A DNA stretch of 61,671 nt from UKL13-2 sp031431435 (lineage in GTDB: Bacteria; Pseudomonadota; Gammaproteobacteria; Burkholderiales; Usitatibacteraceae): positions 1 through 61,671 of the forward strand of contig JANPDI010000104.1 of the NCBI GenBank assembly GCA_031431435.1, written 5' to 3'. Shown here one piece after another: positions 23,869 to 33,125 of this stretch. The notes beneath the pieces are model-generated. The model was not told the origin of the DNA, did not search any database, and was given only the letters and a program-made list of their open reading frames with translations. Each line of letters begins with the position of its first letter. Positions within the stretch are counted from its first letter, which is position 1. The translations under genes were made by a program, and so were the position numbers.

Positions 23869-24915
23869 GTGCCCAACGTGAATGCCATTGCCCCGAACAC
23901 CTGCCTGTCAACACAGGCTGCCATCGCAGCGTCGGTTGGCACCGCTGTCGCGGACGCACTTGCCGCCACCCTGAACAACGGTTATCACGCCAAGAGCGTG
24001 GTTGTGGCGCTCTCCGGCGGAATCGACTCGATGGTGTTGCTTGATGCGGCACACCGCCATCGGCTGACCGCCCAGTGTTCGCCAGTTGCCGCGCCGACGT
24101 GGGTGTTGCAGGCAATTCATGTTCACCATGGCTTGAGCCAGCATGCCGATGCGTGGGCTGATTTTTGTCGGACGGCTTGCAAGACACGTGACATCGAACT
24201 AACCGTGGTGCGCGTGAGCATCGACCCGGACAACACCGGCGGGCAGGGTGTGGAGGGCGCGGCGCGGCGCGCGCGCTACGCGGCGTTTGCGCGGCATGGC
24301 GCAGAGATTATTCTTGCCGGACAACACGCCGACGACCAGGCTGAGACGGTATTGCATCAAATGCTGCGCGGCACCGGGCTGGCCGGGCTGGCGGCAATGG
24401 GTGACACGCGCCGGTTGGTCGGCGGCGCCTGTTTGGTGAGGCCGTTGCTGAAGCATTCACGTGCAGATATCGAGGCCTACGCGGCGGTGCATCAGTTGCA
24501 ATGGATTGAAGACGATTCAAACACCAATACGGCGTTCTCGCGTAATTTCATCCGTCACAAACTGTTGCCGCTGATTGCGACGCGTTTCCCGCACTACGCG
24601 GCGTCGCTGGCCCGCACCGCCAAACACGCGGCCGAAAGCGCCGACATGCTCGAGGATCTCGCCCGGCTGGATTTGCAGTGGGATGGCGTAAACGCCAATG
24701 CGAGTGGGCTCGACAACATGGCGCTGATGCGTCAGACCAATGCGCTTTACCACTGGCTGCGCTGGCAGGGCATGGCGTCACCGAGCCATACCCAGCTGGA
24801 GGAATGGGCGCGCCAGTTGTTCCGACCAAGTCCGTCTGACAAACCACACCAGGCGGGCGGGCATGACTTCACCATCCGGCGCAAGGCGCATCAGTTATTG
24901 TTGGTGGTGTCTTAG
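23869..24915 (+). CDS. tilS: tRNA(Ile)-lysidine synthetase, short form
   Basis: 348 residues. It modifies C34 of tRNA-Ile(CAU) with lysine. The PP-loop VVALSGGIDSMVLLDAA is intact, followed by IHVHHGLSQHADAWADFC, EGAARRARYAAFA, LAGQHADDQAETVLHQMLRG, WIEDDSNTNTAFSRNFIRH and the substrate-binding middle domain. It stops at FTIRRKAHQLLLVVS, where E. coli-type TilS (432 residues) continues into a C-terminal tRNA-binding domain. No continuation is visible in the other two frames, so it is a genuinely short form rather than a simple frameshift. It starts at GTG 23869 (GTG 23878 is also possible). Confidence 0.93.
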   Translation: MPNVNAIAPNTCLSTQAAIAASVGTAVADALAATLNNGYHAKSVVVALSGGIDSMVLLDAAHRHRLTAQCSPVAAPTWVLQAIHVHHGLSQHADAWADFCRTACKTRDIELTVVRVSIDPDNTGGQGVEGAARRARYAAFARHGAEIILAGQHADDQAETVLHQMLRGTGLAGLAAMGDTRRLVGGACLVRPLLKHSRADIEAYAAVHQLQWIEDDSNTNTAFSRNFIRHKLLPLIATRFPHYAASLARTAKHAAESADMLEDLARLDLQWDGVNANASGLDNMALMRQTNALYHWLRWQGMASPSHTQLEEWARQLFRPSPSDKPHQAGGHDFTIRRKAHQLLLVVS

Positions 24916-25067
24916 ACGTCGCCTGTCAGCGTCTCGTGACCAAGCAGCCGGATGTTGCGTGATTGCTTCGCGACCGTGGGTTGATTTTCAGCTTGCGCCG
25001 ACGGTTAGCCAGATAGCACAAACGCACCGGTGCGGTGCCATCAAATGCCCCGACCGAAAGCGCTGCG

Positions 25068-25076
25068 TGATATAAT
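25068..25076 (+). promoter_or_regulatory. Extended -10 promoter candidate for ndk
   Basis: TGATATAAT at 25068-25076 is a perfect extended -10 element (TGN-TATAAT) about 90 bases upstream of ndk. No good -35 hexamer lies 16-18 bases before it, as is common for extended -10 promoters. It sits in the 252-base gap between tilS and ndk. Confidence 0.5.
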
Positions 25077-25167
25077 CGTCGACTGAGTAATGTTTGACTT
25101 TTATTCAAAAAAATCATCAGCTTAGCGGAAATATCCCGCATTTTTCAAACCACCTACGGAGTTTCAA

Positions 25168-25593
25168 ATGGCAGTCGAACGCACCATTTCCATCATCAAA
25201 CCTGACGCGGTTGCAAAGAACGTGATCGGCCAAATTTACGCCCGCTTTGAAGGTGCCGGTTTAAAAATAGTTGCCGCAAATATGATGCACCTGTCGCAAC
25301 AAACCGCCGAAGAATTTTATGGCGTGCACCGCGAGCGTCCCTTTTTCAAGGATCTGGTGGCATTCATGGTGTCAGGTCCGGTCATGGTGCAAGTGCTTGA
25401 AGGCGACAATGCCATCACCAAGAATCGTGACCTGATGGGCGCGACCGATCCGAAAAAAGCCGCACCGGGAACCATCCGCGCCGACTTTGCCGACTCGATT
25501 GATGCCAACGCGGTGCATGGCTCTGACAGCCCCGAGACCGCCAGGCAGGAAATTGCATTTTTCTTCCCGGCGATGAACGTGATGTCGCGTTGA
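25168..25593 (+). CDS. ndk: Nucleoside diphosphate kinase
   Basis: 141 residues, the exact family length. It equilibrates nucleoside di- and triphosphates through a phosphohistidine. The N-terminus ERTISIIKPDAVAKNVIG and the active-site block NAVHGSDSPETARQEIAFFF, with catalytic His117, are both present. CGGAG precedes the ATG closely. It opens the conserved ndk-rlmN-pilF-rodZ-ispG series and has its own likely promoter at 25068. Confidence 0.98.
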   Translation: MAVERTISIIKPDAVAKNVIGQIYARFEGAGLKIVAANMMHLSQQTAEEFYGVHRERPFFKDLVAFMVSGPVMVQVLEGDNAITKNRDLMGATDPKKAAPGTIRADFADSIDANAVHGSDSPETARQEIAFFFPAMNVMSR

Positions 25594-25656
25594 TTTGACG
25601 ATTCGTCGTTTAATCACACGCATCAACAATCGCGCCAACCCCTGAATCGACCCCAA

Positions 25657-26775
25657 ATGGCTGTTCCCCAACACGCTGCCGGCGAAAAACCAAATCTGAT
25701 GGGCATGACATTGCCCGAGATGACGGCGTTTTTTGCGGCGATGGGGGAAAAGCCGTTTCGGGCCAAACAGGTATTTCGCTGGATACATCATTTTGGCGTC
25801 GACCAATTTGACGCGATGACCGATCTGGCGAAGACCCTGCGTGAAAAATTGCCCAACGTCGCGGTCATTGAAGCGCCGCGCCTCATGACCGAGCAGGCAT
25901 CCAAAGACGGCACCCGCAAGTGGTTGCTCGACGTCGGTACCGGCAATGGCATTGAAGTGGTGTTTATTCCCGAAGACGATCGCGGCACGCTGTGTATTTC
26001 ATCGCAGGTCGGCTGTGCGCTTGACTGCACGTTTTGTTCGACCGGCAAGCAGGGTTTCAACCGCAACCTGAGCGCGGCCGAGATCATCGGTCAGCTTTGG
26101 TGGGCGAACAAGGCAATGGGCTACAACCCAAAAAACGAGCGCATTGTCAGCAATGTGGTGATGATGGGCATGGGCGAGCCGCTGGCCAATTTTGAGCCGG
26201 TGACCAATGCCATGGATATCATGCTCGACGACCACGGCTACGGCTTGTCGCGCCGCCGCGTGACGTTGTCAACGTCCGGCGTGGTACCAAATTTGCGGCG
26301 GCTGAAGGATCGTTGCCCGGTTGCACTGGCGGTGTCGTTGCACGCGCCGAACGATGCGCTGCGTGATGTGTTGGTGCCCATCAACCAGAAATATCCGCTG
26401 GCCGAATTATTTGCCACCATCAAGGATTATTTGACGGCGGCACCGCGTGATTTTGTGACCTTTGAATACGTCATGCTCGACGGCGTCAACGATACCGTCG
26501 CACACGCACATGAATTGGCCGCCCTGGTCAGCGATATCGAGTGCAAGATCAATTTGATCCCCTGGAATCCGTTTCCGGACGCACCGTATAAACGCTCCAG
26601 CAACAACGCCATCCACCGTTTTCGCGCGGTATTGCAAGACGCCGGCCTGATTGTGACGATCCGCAAAACCCGTGGCGACGATATCGACGCTGCCTGCGGG
26701 CAACTTGCCGGGCAGGTGGTTGATAAATCAAAACGTACCGGTACGCGAACCATCGCCATCCATGCGGTCGGTTAG
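25657..26775 (+). CDS. rlmN: 23S rRNA A2503 / tRNA A37 C2-methyltransferase (radical SAM)
   Basis: 372 residues. It methylates A2503 of 23S rRNA and A37 of some tRNAs. The radical-SAM cluster Cys120-x3-Cys124-x2-Cys127 lies in SSQVGCALDCTFCSTGKQGF. Also seen: NVVMMGMGEPLANFEPV, RVTLSTSGVVPNLRRL, SLHAPNDALRDVLVP, INLIPWNPFPDAPYKRSS and the C-terminal catalytic Cys347 in DDIDAACGQLAG. pilF follows 25 bases after the stop. Confidence 0.97.
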   Translation: MAVPQHAAGEKPNLMGMTLPEMTAFFAAMGEKPFRAKQVFRWIHHFGVDQFDAMTDLAKTLREKLPNVAVIEAPRLMTEQASKDGTRKWLLDVGTGNGIEVVFIPEDDRGTLCISSQVGCALDCTFCSTGKQGFNRNLSAAEIIGQLWWANKAMGYNPKNERIVSNVVMMGMGEPLANFEPVTNAMDIMLDDHGYGLSRRRVTLSTSGVVPNLRRLKDRCPVALAVSLHAPNDALRDVLVPINQKYPLAELFATIKDYLTAAPRDFVTFEYVMLDGVNDTVAHAHELAALVSDIECKINLIPWNPFPDAPYKRSSNNAIHRFRAVLQDAGLIVTIRKTRGDDIDAACGQLAGQVVDKSKRTGTRTIAIHAVG

Positions 26776-26800
26776 GTCCAATGTGTCACAGGAGAACAAC

Positions 26801-27586
26801 TTGAATAAAGCGCGAACTGGATCGGTCGTTGCAATACTGGCGACACTGGCGTTGGTACTTACCGGTTGTTCGACAACCACCACCACTGAAACCAAGACCG
26901 CCGACATGGCAACCAAGGTTGAGCCGACTCAACGCGCGCAAATTCACACCGAACGCTCGGCTGAATGGTTCCGCAACGGCCGTCTGGCGACCGCGCTCGA
27001 GGCGGCGCAACAGGCCGTCGCCGCACAATCGAGTTATGCGCCGGCACACAGCATGCTGGCACTGATTTACATGGAATTGCGGGAGGATGCGAAAGCGCAG
27101 ACGGCCTTTGAGCAGGCGTTGCGACTGGCACCGGCTGATTCAGATACGCTCAATAACTACGGTTGGTTTATCTGTGAGCGGCAGGAGCCAAAGCGGTCGC
27201 TTCCGTATTTCAACCAGGCGCTGCGCAACCCGCTCTACAGCACGCCGGAACGCGCGCTGTACAACGCCGGTGTGTGTTCACGACGCGCTGGTGACATCAC
27301 CATGGCGGAGACAAATTTGCGTGCCGCGCTGGTGCGTGATCCGCAACTCGCGGCGGCCCTCTATGAGCTTGCTGATATTGCGTTTTCACAAATGCGTTAT
27401 AAAGAGGCCGACGCCCAATTCGCACGTTTCAACAGTCTGGTGCGCGAACCGGGTGCAAACGCCTTGCTGCTTGGTGCAAAAATTTCACGCGCGATGGGTG
27501 ACCGCAATGCCGAGGCGGGTTACATTTCACAATTGCGCCGCCGGTTCCCGGATTCGCCACAGGCGCGCGAGGCCGGCAGTCGATAG
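26801..27586 (+). CDS. pilF: Type IV pilus biogenesis/stability lipoprotein (pilotin-like TPR)
   Basis: 261 residues from TTG 26801, which has GGAG six bases upstream; longer readings overlap rlmN and lack a Shine-Dalgarno. The signal peptide ends in LTGC (Cys23), so it is a lipoprotein. About five TPR repeats follow (ALEAAQQAVAAQSSYAPAHS, FEQALRLAPADSDTLNNYGW, ELADIAFSQMRYKEADAQFA). This is the PilF/PilW family, which helps the pilus secretin assemble in the outer membrane. It could serve the MSHA secretin at 56640 or a PilQ system elsewhere; the locus is the standard rlmN-pilF-rodZ one. Confidence 0.93.
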   Translation: MNKARTGSVVAILATLALVLTGCSTTTTTETKTADMATKVEPTQRAQIHTERSAEWFRNGRLATALEAAQQAVAAQSSYAPAHSMLALIYMELREDAKAQTAFEQALRLAPADSDTLNNYGWFICERQEPKRSLPYFNQALRNPLYSTPERALYNAGVCSRRAGDITMAETNLRAALVRDPQLAAALYELADIAFSQMRYKEADAQFARFNSLVREPGANALLLGAKISRAMGDRNAEAGYISQLRRRFPDSPQAREAGSR

Positions 27587-27643
27587 TTGCGGGCGATTTT
27601 TCGCCTGAAGCGATTTGCGGACAACTAATCATGGACAATCAGA

Positions 27644-28708
27644 ATGCAAGCCAATCCAATCACACCAGCGAAGACTGACACACGCGATATCCGTCATGCC
27701 GGGCATACCGGTGATGAGCCGATGGGTGAAAACTTTATTCTGACCAATCCGGAACCGGTCCCGCATGAGCCGGCCTCGGTGGGTGAGTTGCTGCGTGCGG
27801 CGCGTGAGAGCGCCGGTTTTTCGTTGGGTGACATCGCCAACCGGCTGCGTATGGGCATCAAGCAAATTGATGCGATTGAGCGCGCCGATTATGCCGCGCT
27901 ACCGCAAGGCATTTTTTTGCGCGGATTCATTCGCAACTACGCCAAGGTGGTGGGCATTGAGGTTGATGCGGCGCTTGCCACCCTCGAACGGACCCACACC
28001 GACGGCTCGGCAGTGCTTGCCACGCGGGTGGTCGCACCGACCGCCGCCGCGCCGTTAAAGATGCAGTCGCGCGGTGACGTATTTGCGACGCCGAAGGCGC
28101 GTGCGGCAATTGTCGCCGGCGTAATCGTGCTGCTGGCCGGCGCCATCTGGTATTGGTGGGAGTATGTTCGCCCGCACCTCGCCGATGGCGGACGACCGCG
28201 TCCGGCTGAATCCGTTGTCCAGACGCAAATCAGTCAACCGCAGCCGGTACTTCAACCCGCCGTTGGCAATGTCGACGCAACCGCCGTGTTGCCCACCGCC
28301 GCCACTGACAAGGTTGAAATGGAATCTGACAAGGCGACAATACCAAATGCAGCGGTTGTGCCGCCCGCGCTCCTGTCAGAGCCGCCACGTCCTGTCACCG
28401 CGCCGGCGCCCGCATCGTCACCGGTCCCGGCCGACGCCGCAAAGACGCTGCGTCGTGCCGGCGATAACGGACTCATCGGCTTCACCTTTTCAGGTCAATC
28501 GTGGGTCGAAGTGATTGACGCCAACGGCCGTTCAATTTTGTCGCGGCGTTATAACGCCGGAGACGTCGACGAGGTGTCAGGACGCGGCCCATTCTCAGTT
28601 GTGGTTGGTAACGCCTCGGTCACACGTATGGCCTATAACGGCCGTGAGTTCAGCCTGGCACCACACATACGCGCCAACAGTACTGTCGCCCGTGTCAACG
28701 TCAAGTAG
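27644..28708 (+). CDS. rodZ: Cell-shape protein RodZ (HTH and DUF4115)
   Basis: 354 residues. A cytoplasmic Cro/C1-type HTH (about 46-112: GELLRAARESAGFSLGDIAN, MGIKQIDAIERADYAALPQG, GFIRNYAKVVGI) normally binds MreB. One membrane helix (about 152-172) is followed by a Pro/Ala-rich periplasmic linker and the C-terminal DUF4115 domain (GFTFSGQSWVEVIDANGRSI, SRRYNAGDVDEV). The order HTH-TM-linker-DUF4115 is diagnostic. A start at M27 is possible, but residues 1-26 are in frame with no better Shine-Dalgarno. Confidence 0.92.
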   Translation: MQANPITPAKTDTRDIRHAGHTGDEPMGENFILTNPEPVPHEPASVGELLRAARESAGFSLGDIANRLRMGIKQIDAIERADYAALPQGIFLRGFIRNYAKVVGIEVDAALATLERTHTDGSAVLATRVVAPTAAAPLKMQSRGDVFATPKARAAIVAGVIVLLAGAIWYWWEYVRPHLADGGRPRPAESVVQTQISQPQPVLQPAVGNVDATAVLPTAATDKVEMESDKATIPNAAVVPPALLSEPPRPVTAPAPASSPVPADAAKTLRRAGDNGLIGFTFSGQSWVEVIDANGRSILSRRYNAGDVDEVSGRGPFSVVVGNASVTRMAYNGREFSLAPHIRANSTVARVNVK

Positions 28709-28784
28709 CTGGTTGCACCGGTTGGTTTGCTGAGCGCGCCCGCGTGGCTCGGAATTTAATTTTTGCCAAAACAAGTTAATCGCC

Positions 28785-30062
28785 ATGGTCAGTGATATCC
28801 CCCGCCGCAAATCGCGGCAAGTCAAAATCGGTCATGTGTTGGTTGGTGGTGATGCGCCGATCATGGTGCAGTCGATGACCAACACCGACACTGAAAATAT
28901 CGCCGCGACCGTGGAGCAGGTGGTTGCGCTGGCGCGCGCCGGCTCGGAAGTGGTTCGCATCACCGTCAACACCCTCGCCGCCGCGCGTGCCGTGCCGCTC
29001 ATCCGCGCCCAGCTTGATGCCATGGGGTGCAACACGCCATTGATCGGCGATTTTCATTTCAACGGCCACAAGCTGCTGACGGAAGTGCCGGAATGCGCCG
29101 TTGCACTGGCGAAACTGCGTATCAATCCCGGCAATGTCGGACAGGGCGTCAAACGTGATGACCAGTTTGGCGCGATGATTGCCGCGGCGGTCAAATACGA
29201 CAAGCCGGTGCGGATTGGCGTCAATTGGGGCTCGCTCGACCCGGAATTGATCGCCCGCATGATGGATCAAAACGCACAGCTGCCGCAGCCGAAAGAGGCC
29301 GATGCCGTCATGCGCGAGGCGCTGATTGTGTCGGCACTTGAGAGTGCGGCCAAGGCGGAAGAACTCGGTTTGGCCGGCAACATGATCACCCTGTCGTGCA
29401 AGGTCAGCGCGGTGCAGGATTTGATTGCGGTCTATCGTGATCTGGCGCGTCGTTGTGATTACCCGTTGCATCTCGGTTTGACCGAGGCAGGGATGGGCTC
29501 CAAGGGTATTGTGGCGTCAACGGCGGCACTTGCGGTGTTATTGCAAGAGGGCATCGGTGACACCATCCGTATTTCGCTGACACCGGAACCGGGTGGCGAC
29601 CGCACCAGGGAAGTGATCGTGGCGCAGGAAATTTTGCAGACCATGGGCTTGCGGGCATTCACACCGATGGTGGTGGCGTGTCCCGGCTGTGGGCGCACCA
29701 CCAGCACCTATTTTCAAGAGCTTGCCGACAAGATCCAAACCTATTTGCGCGACCAGATGCGGGTGTGGAAGGCGCAATATCCCGGCGTCGAAGAAATGCA
29801 CGTTGCCGTGATGGGTTGCGTGGTCAACGGCCCGGGTGAATCGAAACTCGCCAATATCGGCATCTCGTTGCCCGGCTCGGGTGAGCGGCCGGTGGCACCG
29901 GTGTACATCGATGGTGAAAAATCGATCACCCTAAAGGGCGACCGCATCGCCGAAGAGTTTCAATTATTGGTCGATGACTACGTGGCAAAAAACTACGCAC
30001 CGGGCGTTGTGCGCAAATCGGCGTCGCGGAAAAAAGAGATCCCGATCAAGCAGATTGCGTAA
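28785..30062 (+). CDS. ispG: 4-hydroxy-3-methylbut-2-enyl diphosphate synthase
   Basis: 425 residues, the long proteobacterial form. This is the penultimate MEP-pathway enzyme; it reduces MEcPP with a 4Fe-4S cluster. Seen: RRKSRQVKIGHVLVGGDAPI, VQSMTNTDT, LRINPGNVGQ, the cluster Cys in VACPGCGRTTSTYFQEL and the last ligand in AVMGCVVNGPGESKLANIGI. It is separated by 76 bases from rodZ and is followed by a large hairpin at 30146-30211, then by the convergent protease gene. Confidence 0.98.
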   Translation: MVSDIPRRKSRQVKIGHVLVGGDAPIMVQSMTNTDTENIAATVEQVVALARAGSEVVRITVNTLAAARAVPLIRAQLDAMGCNTPLIGDFHFNGHKLLTEVPECAVALAKLRINPGNVGQGVKRDDQFGAMIAAAVKYDKPVRIGVNWGSLDPELIARMMDQNAQLPQPKEADAVMREALIVSALESAAKAEELGLAGNMITLSCKVSAVQDLIAVYRDLARRCDYPLHLGLTEAGMGSKGIVASTAALAVLLQEGIGDTIRISLTPEPGGDRTREVIVAQEILQTMGLRAFTPMVVACPGCGRTTSTYFQELADKIQTYLRDQMRVWKAQYPGVEEMHVAVMGCVVNGPGESKLANIGISLPGSGERPVAPVYIDGEKSITLKGDRIAEEFQLLVDDYVAKNYAPGVVRKSASRKKEIPIKQIA

Positions 30063-30145
30063 AGCGAGATCTTAAAAAACGCCGTCGTCTCTGCGTGGGC
30101 AGAAAAGACGTTGACGTTGAGGTCTATAGAAGTTTCTGGATTGGT

Positions 30146-30211
30146 AAACACAAGGCGGGTCGGGCATTTCAGGACATTTTTGTCTGAAAATGCCCGACCT
30201 GCCTTGTGTTT
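30146..30211. terminator. Long hairpin between convergent ispG and protease genes
   Basis: A 31-base arm at 30146-30176 pairs with 30181-30211 around a TTTT loop, with only three central mismatches and one G-T pair. It lies between two convergent genes and likely terminates both. The core 30161-30196 is related to the element at 16001-16036 (27 of 36 bases in complement), so it is also a member of the dispersed palindrome family. Confidence 0.75.
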
Positions 30212-30230
30212 GCGTTTTGAATCTTGTCAG

Positions 30231-32792
30231 TTACTGGAGCGGAAACGGCGTGTAGTTCACTGGTGCCGGACCGGCATTAATGACGGTAGGCGCGGCACCG
30301 GCCGCTTTCATCAGCCACACAACCAATTGGTTGTCGGGACGACGGAAAACAATATCAAAGATGCCGTCGCCATCGAAGTCACCGGTGGCGTAGATCGACC
30401 AGGTCGGATCTGAGGTGAATGTGTACACCGCAGCTTGTGTCACGGTCAGATTGCTCGATGTGCACGATGCATTTGGGTCATCGGGGGCACCGGCATAGGG
30501 CGGTAGTGTCAGTCCGGTCGCATTAAGAGGTGTCACCTGCACGGCGCCGGTGGTCGCGTTTCTGCTGAACAAATCGCCTCTCCGATTGCCGGTGAAGTCG
30601 GCCAGCTTGATGGCGGTGAAACCGCTCGCGACATTGCCGCCGGATAGATTGGCGCAGGTGCGGTTGGGTGTCGCCATCAACACACGAATGGCGTTGGTTG
30701 GACTCACGTAGACCATATCCGCCGCACCATCGCCGTTAAGATCTGCCGCACCGAGCAATATCCAGTTGAGTGGCGCGCCGCCGCGCTTGCGGACCTGTGT
30801 CACACCATTGCCGTCGGTGAACCAGATGTATGAAACACCCTGATCGTCAATATTCGGGCTCTGACCGCGAAACCGCCAAACCAGATCACCAAAACCGTCG
30901 CCGTCAAGATCGCCGACGACTTGCACATCCCACTCCGGTTTGACCAGTCGCAACAATAGATTGCTGGTATTCAAGTTGAAGTTCCGCGAGAAACGCGATT
31001 CGCCCTGCCCGAGATTATTCAGGAACGACGTATTCAGAAACGCCAGATCGGATTTGCCGCTGCCGGCCAAATCAACCGCGCCCAGCAGGCGGAAGGCGTC
31101 ACCGGGGTGGGTCTGGCTGGTCCATTGAAACAGGTTGTTTACCAAACGCCCGCCCTGCATGAACCCGATTGAGGTCATGGTCAACAGCACACTCTTGTTA
31201 TTGCCGTCGATATCGATCCCACCACGTTTTGATAGTGGTGCCAATGCGACCGGTGCGTTCGCCAGCCATTGACTGAGAAACGGAAAGGCGAGGTCAAAAC
31301 GCGAATAATAGTCCCGATTGTCCGGGTTGTTGATGTTGCCGGCGGTCGCGCAACTTGACGGTCCGCCCAACAGGCCGCCGCGCAGGAAATAGTTTCCGCC
31401 GGAAATTGAAAATACGCTGCTACCCGAGCTGCCGCCTTCGGTGACCCCGCTGGTGTAGGTCGGGGTGATAAACGAGGCATTGCCTTGATCCGCCAAAATC
31501 GTAAACGGATCGGTTAGCGTTTGCCCGAGCGTGACTTTTTTCGGGTCGCCGGCAGGGTGATGAATGATGGTCACCGGTGTTGATCCGCCGATTGCCGCTG
31601 AATTCCAGCCGGCAAAAAACGCCGTTTGTGGTGGCGTTCCGTTTAGCCGCAACAACAATACGTCAGTGTTGGCGTTGCCGTAAAGCAATTGGGCGCCACC
31701 AAAAACCGCATTCGACTGGCTGCGCGGCAAATCGGTTCCGCCGCACGTCAGGTTGTCGAAGTTCCAATAGGTGGTCAGGGTATTGGCTTGTGATTGTGTG
31801 CTGATGCAATGATTGGCGCTAAAAAAGTACGGCACCTGGGTAGTGGTGTCCGTGTCGTTCAATAACGTACCGGTACAAATACAGGTCGCCAATGCGCCGC
31901 CGGTTCCACAGTCGGCCTGAAACTGCATATGCGCCACGGCATTTTTTGCGTTGACATAGCCCGCTGTCTGGGGGTTTGGGCAAATGGCATCGACGTTGCA
32001 CGAACCGGAGCTGCCTTTCAGTTGGGTTGCGGCTTTGAAGCTGTCGCGTGGCGAGGCAAAAATATGCGACACCGCGTCGACCTGAATGCCGGGGATGTTT
32101 TGGGCTTGGCCATTTGACCCCGCCGGCACAAATACCTCGATGATTTGGGTGTCGCCTTCGGTTAACGGCGTCCAGTAGCGCTTTTGGTCGTCAAGCAGGC
32201 TGGAAATCTCGTTGCTGTCGGCACGATGGATCACGTTGGCAGGGTCATCCGAGCCGGCAAACCGAATCTCGGTACCGGCGGCGGGATTGTCAACACGAAT
32301 CGCCACGCGGGTTGCGGTTGCCCCGGGTGACCGTACCTTGAATTGTGTGACGCGCCCGATCGGATTGTTGGTATTGTTGACATTGCCAACAACACGCCAA
32401 GTCATGGCTGGCATGATAGTGCTGAAGGCCTGATCGCCGATCTGTTGGTTAATACCGATCTGGATGGCCTTGCGGAAACGGGAAACGTTAGCGGTCTTGG
32501 CATCGGTGATGCGCGCAGGATCGACCGCAAAAAAAGTGATGGTCGGGGCAAACGCATCCAACTCTCCCCGAAACGACATTTCGAGTTGGGTTTTCTGTGA
32601 CGTTTGGGTGACTCTGATCGGCTCCCCGATCACTTTTGTTGCGGCGTCGGCGCTGGCAGAGAAAAACCACGCCGTGCCGGCAAATGCGATGCCCAGCAGC
32701 GCCATGGCAGACGGTTTGGTAGACATCGTGCCGTCAAGGTTGGCACGCCGAGTCGCGCCAAAAAATCGCGAAAAAAGCCGTGTTCCAGTCAT
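30231..32792 (-). CDS. Secreted lysyl-endopeptidase-like serine protease with C-terminal FG-GAP-like module
   Basis: 853 residues from ATG 32792 (GGAG about 10 bases upstream; the frame is open to 32951). It has a long basic signal region, with the hydrophobic core at 28-45 and cleavage near ASADAAT. Residues ~60-270 are an N-terminal propeptide-like region. The trypsin-fold protease follows: His328 in FFSANHCIS, Asp377 in NANTDVLLLRL and Ser456 in TEGGSSGSSVF, with several Cys pairs as in Achromobacter protease I. Residues ~522-853 repeat the module of the cyclophilin at 3587-5230 (GGRLVNNLFQW, PEWDVQVVGDLDGDGFGDLV, VRKRGGAPLNW, ADMVYVSP, VLMATPNRTCANLS, GLTLPPYAGAPDD, YATGDFDGDG). Probably exported and extracellular; cleavage specificity for Lys is not proven. 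Confidence 0.88.
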   Translation of the reverse strand: MTGTRLFSRFFGATRRANLDGTMSTKPSAMALLGIAFAGTAWFFSASADAATKVIGEPIRVTQTSQKTQLEMSFRGELDAFAPTITFFAVDPARITDAKTANVSRFRKAIQIGINQQIGDQAFSTIMPAMTWRVVGNVNNTNNPIGRVTQFKVRSPGATATRVAIRVDNPAAGTEIRFAGSDDPANVIHRADSNEISSLLDDQKRYWTPLTEGDTQIIEVFVPAGSNGQAQNIPGIQVDAVSHIFASPRDSFKAATQLKGSSGSCNVDAICPNPQTAGYVNAKNAVAHMQFQADCGTGGALATCICTGTLLNDTDTTTQVPYFFSANHCISTQSQANTLTTYWNFDNLTCGGTDLPRSQSNAVFGGAQLLYGNANTDVLLLRLNGTPPQTAFFAGWNSAAIGGSTPVTIIHHPAGDPKKVTLGQTLTDPFTILADQGNASFITPTYTSGVTEGGSSGSSVFSISGGNYFLRGGLLGGPSSCATAGNINNPDNRDYYSRFDLAFPFLSQWLANAPVALAPLSKRGGIDIDGNNKSVLLTMTSIGFMQGGRLVNNLFQWTSQTHPGDAFRLLGAVDLAGSGKSDLAFLNTSFLNNLGQGESRFSRNFNLNTSNLLLRLVKPEWDVQVVGDLDGDGFGDLVWRFRGQSPNIDDQGVSYIWFTDGNGVTQVRKRGGAPLNWILLGAADLNGDGAADMVYVSPTNAIRVLMATPNRTCANLSGGNVASGFTAIKLADFTGNRRGDLFSRNATTGAVQVTPLNATGLTLPPYAGAPDDPNASCTSSNLTVTQAAVYTFTSDPTWSIYATGDFDGDGIFDIVFRRPDNQLVVWLMKAAGAAPTVINAGPAPVNYTPFPLQ

Positions 32793-33125
32793 TATTTTTT
32801 CTCCAAGCCGGTACGTTGCAGTGAGTCGTCTGCCCAAAAGGATTGGTAATTTGGCCAAAACGGCAATTGTTTGCAGAAATTCTAAAGCGTTTGCAACGAT
32901 AAACGGATTATCAAGCCGATTCGCCGACCAAAACTTTGTAAGCAGATGCATTTTCCGCGCCGGGCTAGGCGTCTCGTGAAAACCCCTGTAAAATCATGGA
33001 CTAGACTTAACTTAATCCCAGCATCATCCGCTGCCATGTCGCTGTCAGGCGACACCAATGCGGAAAACAGCGGGTGACGATTCCGGCAGTGATGCCGATT
33101 CCCGTTATTTGACCACCGACACTTT
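32793..33125. other. Intergenic region between divergent protease and hisS
   Basis: A 333-base non-coding stretch that must hold the promoters of two divergent genes. The only promoter-like element I can point to for hisS is TGTAAAAT at 32987-32994, without a convincing -35 box. No tRNA, riboswitch or T-box-like structure was recognised. Short open frames here are overlapping and lack starts with Shine-Dalgarno sites. Confidence 0.4.
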
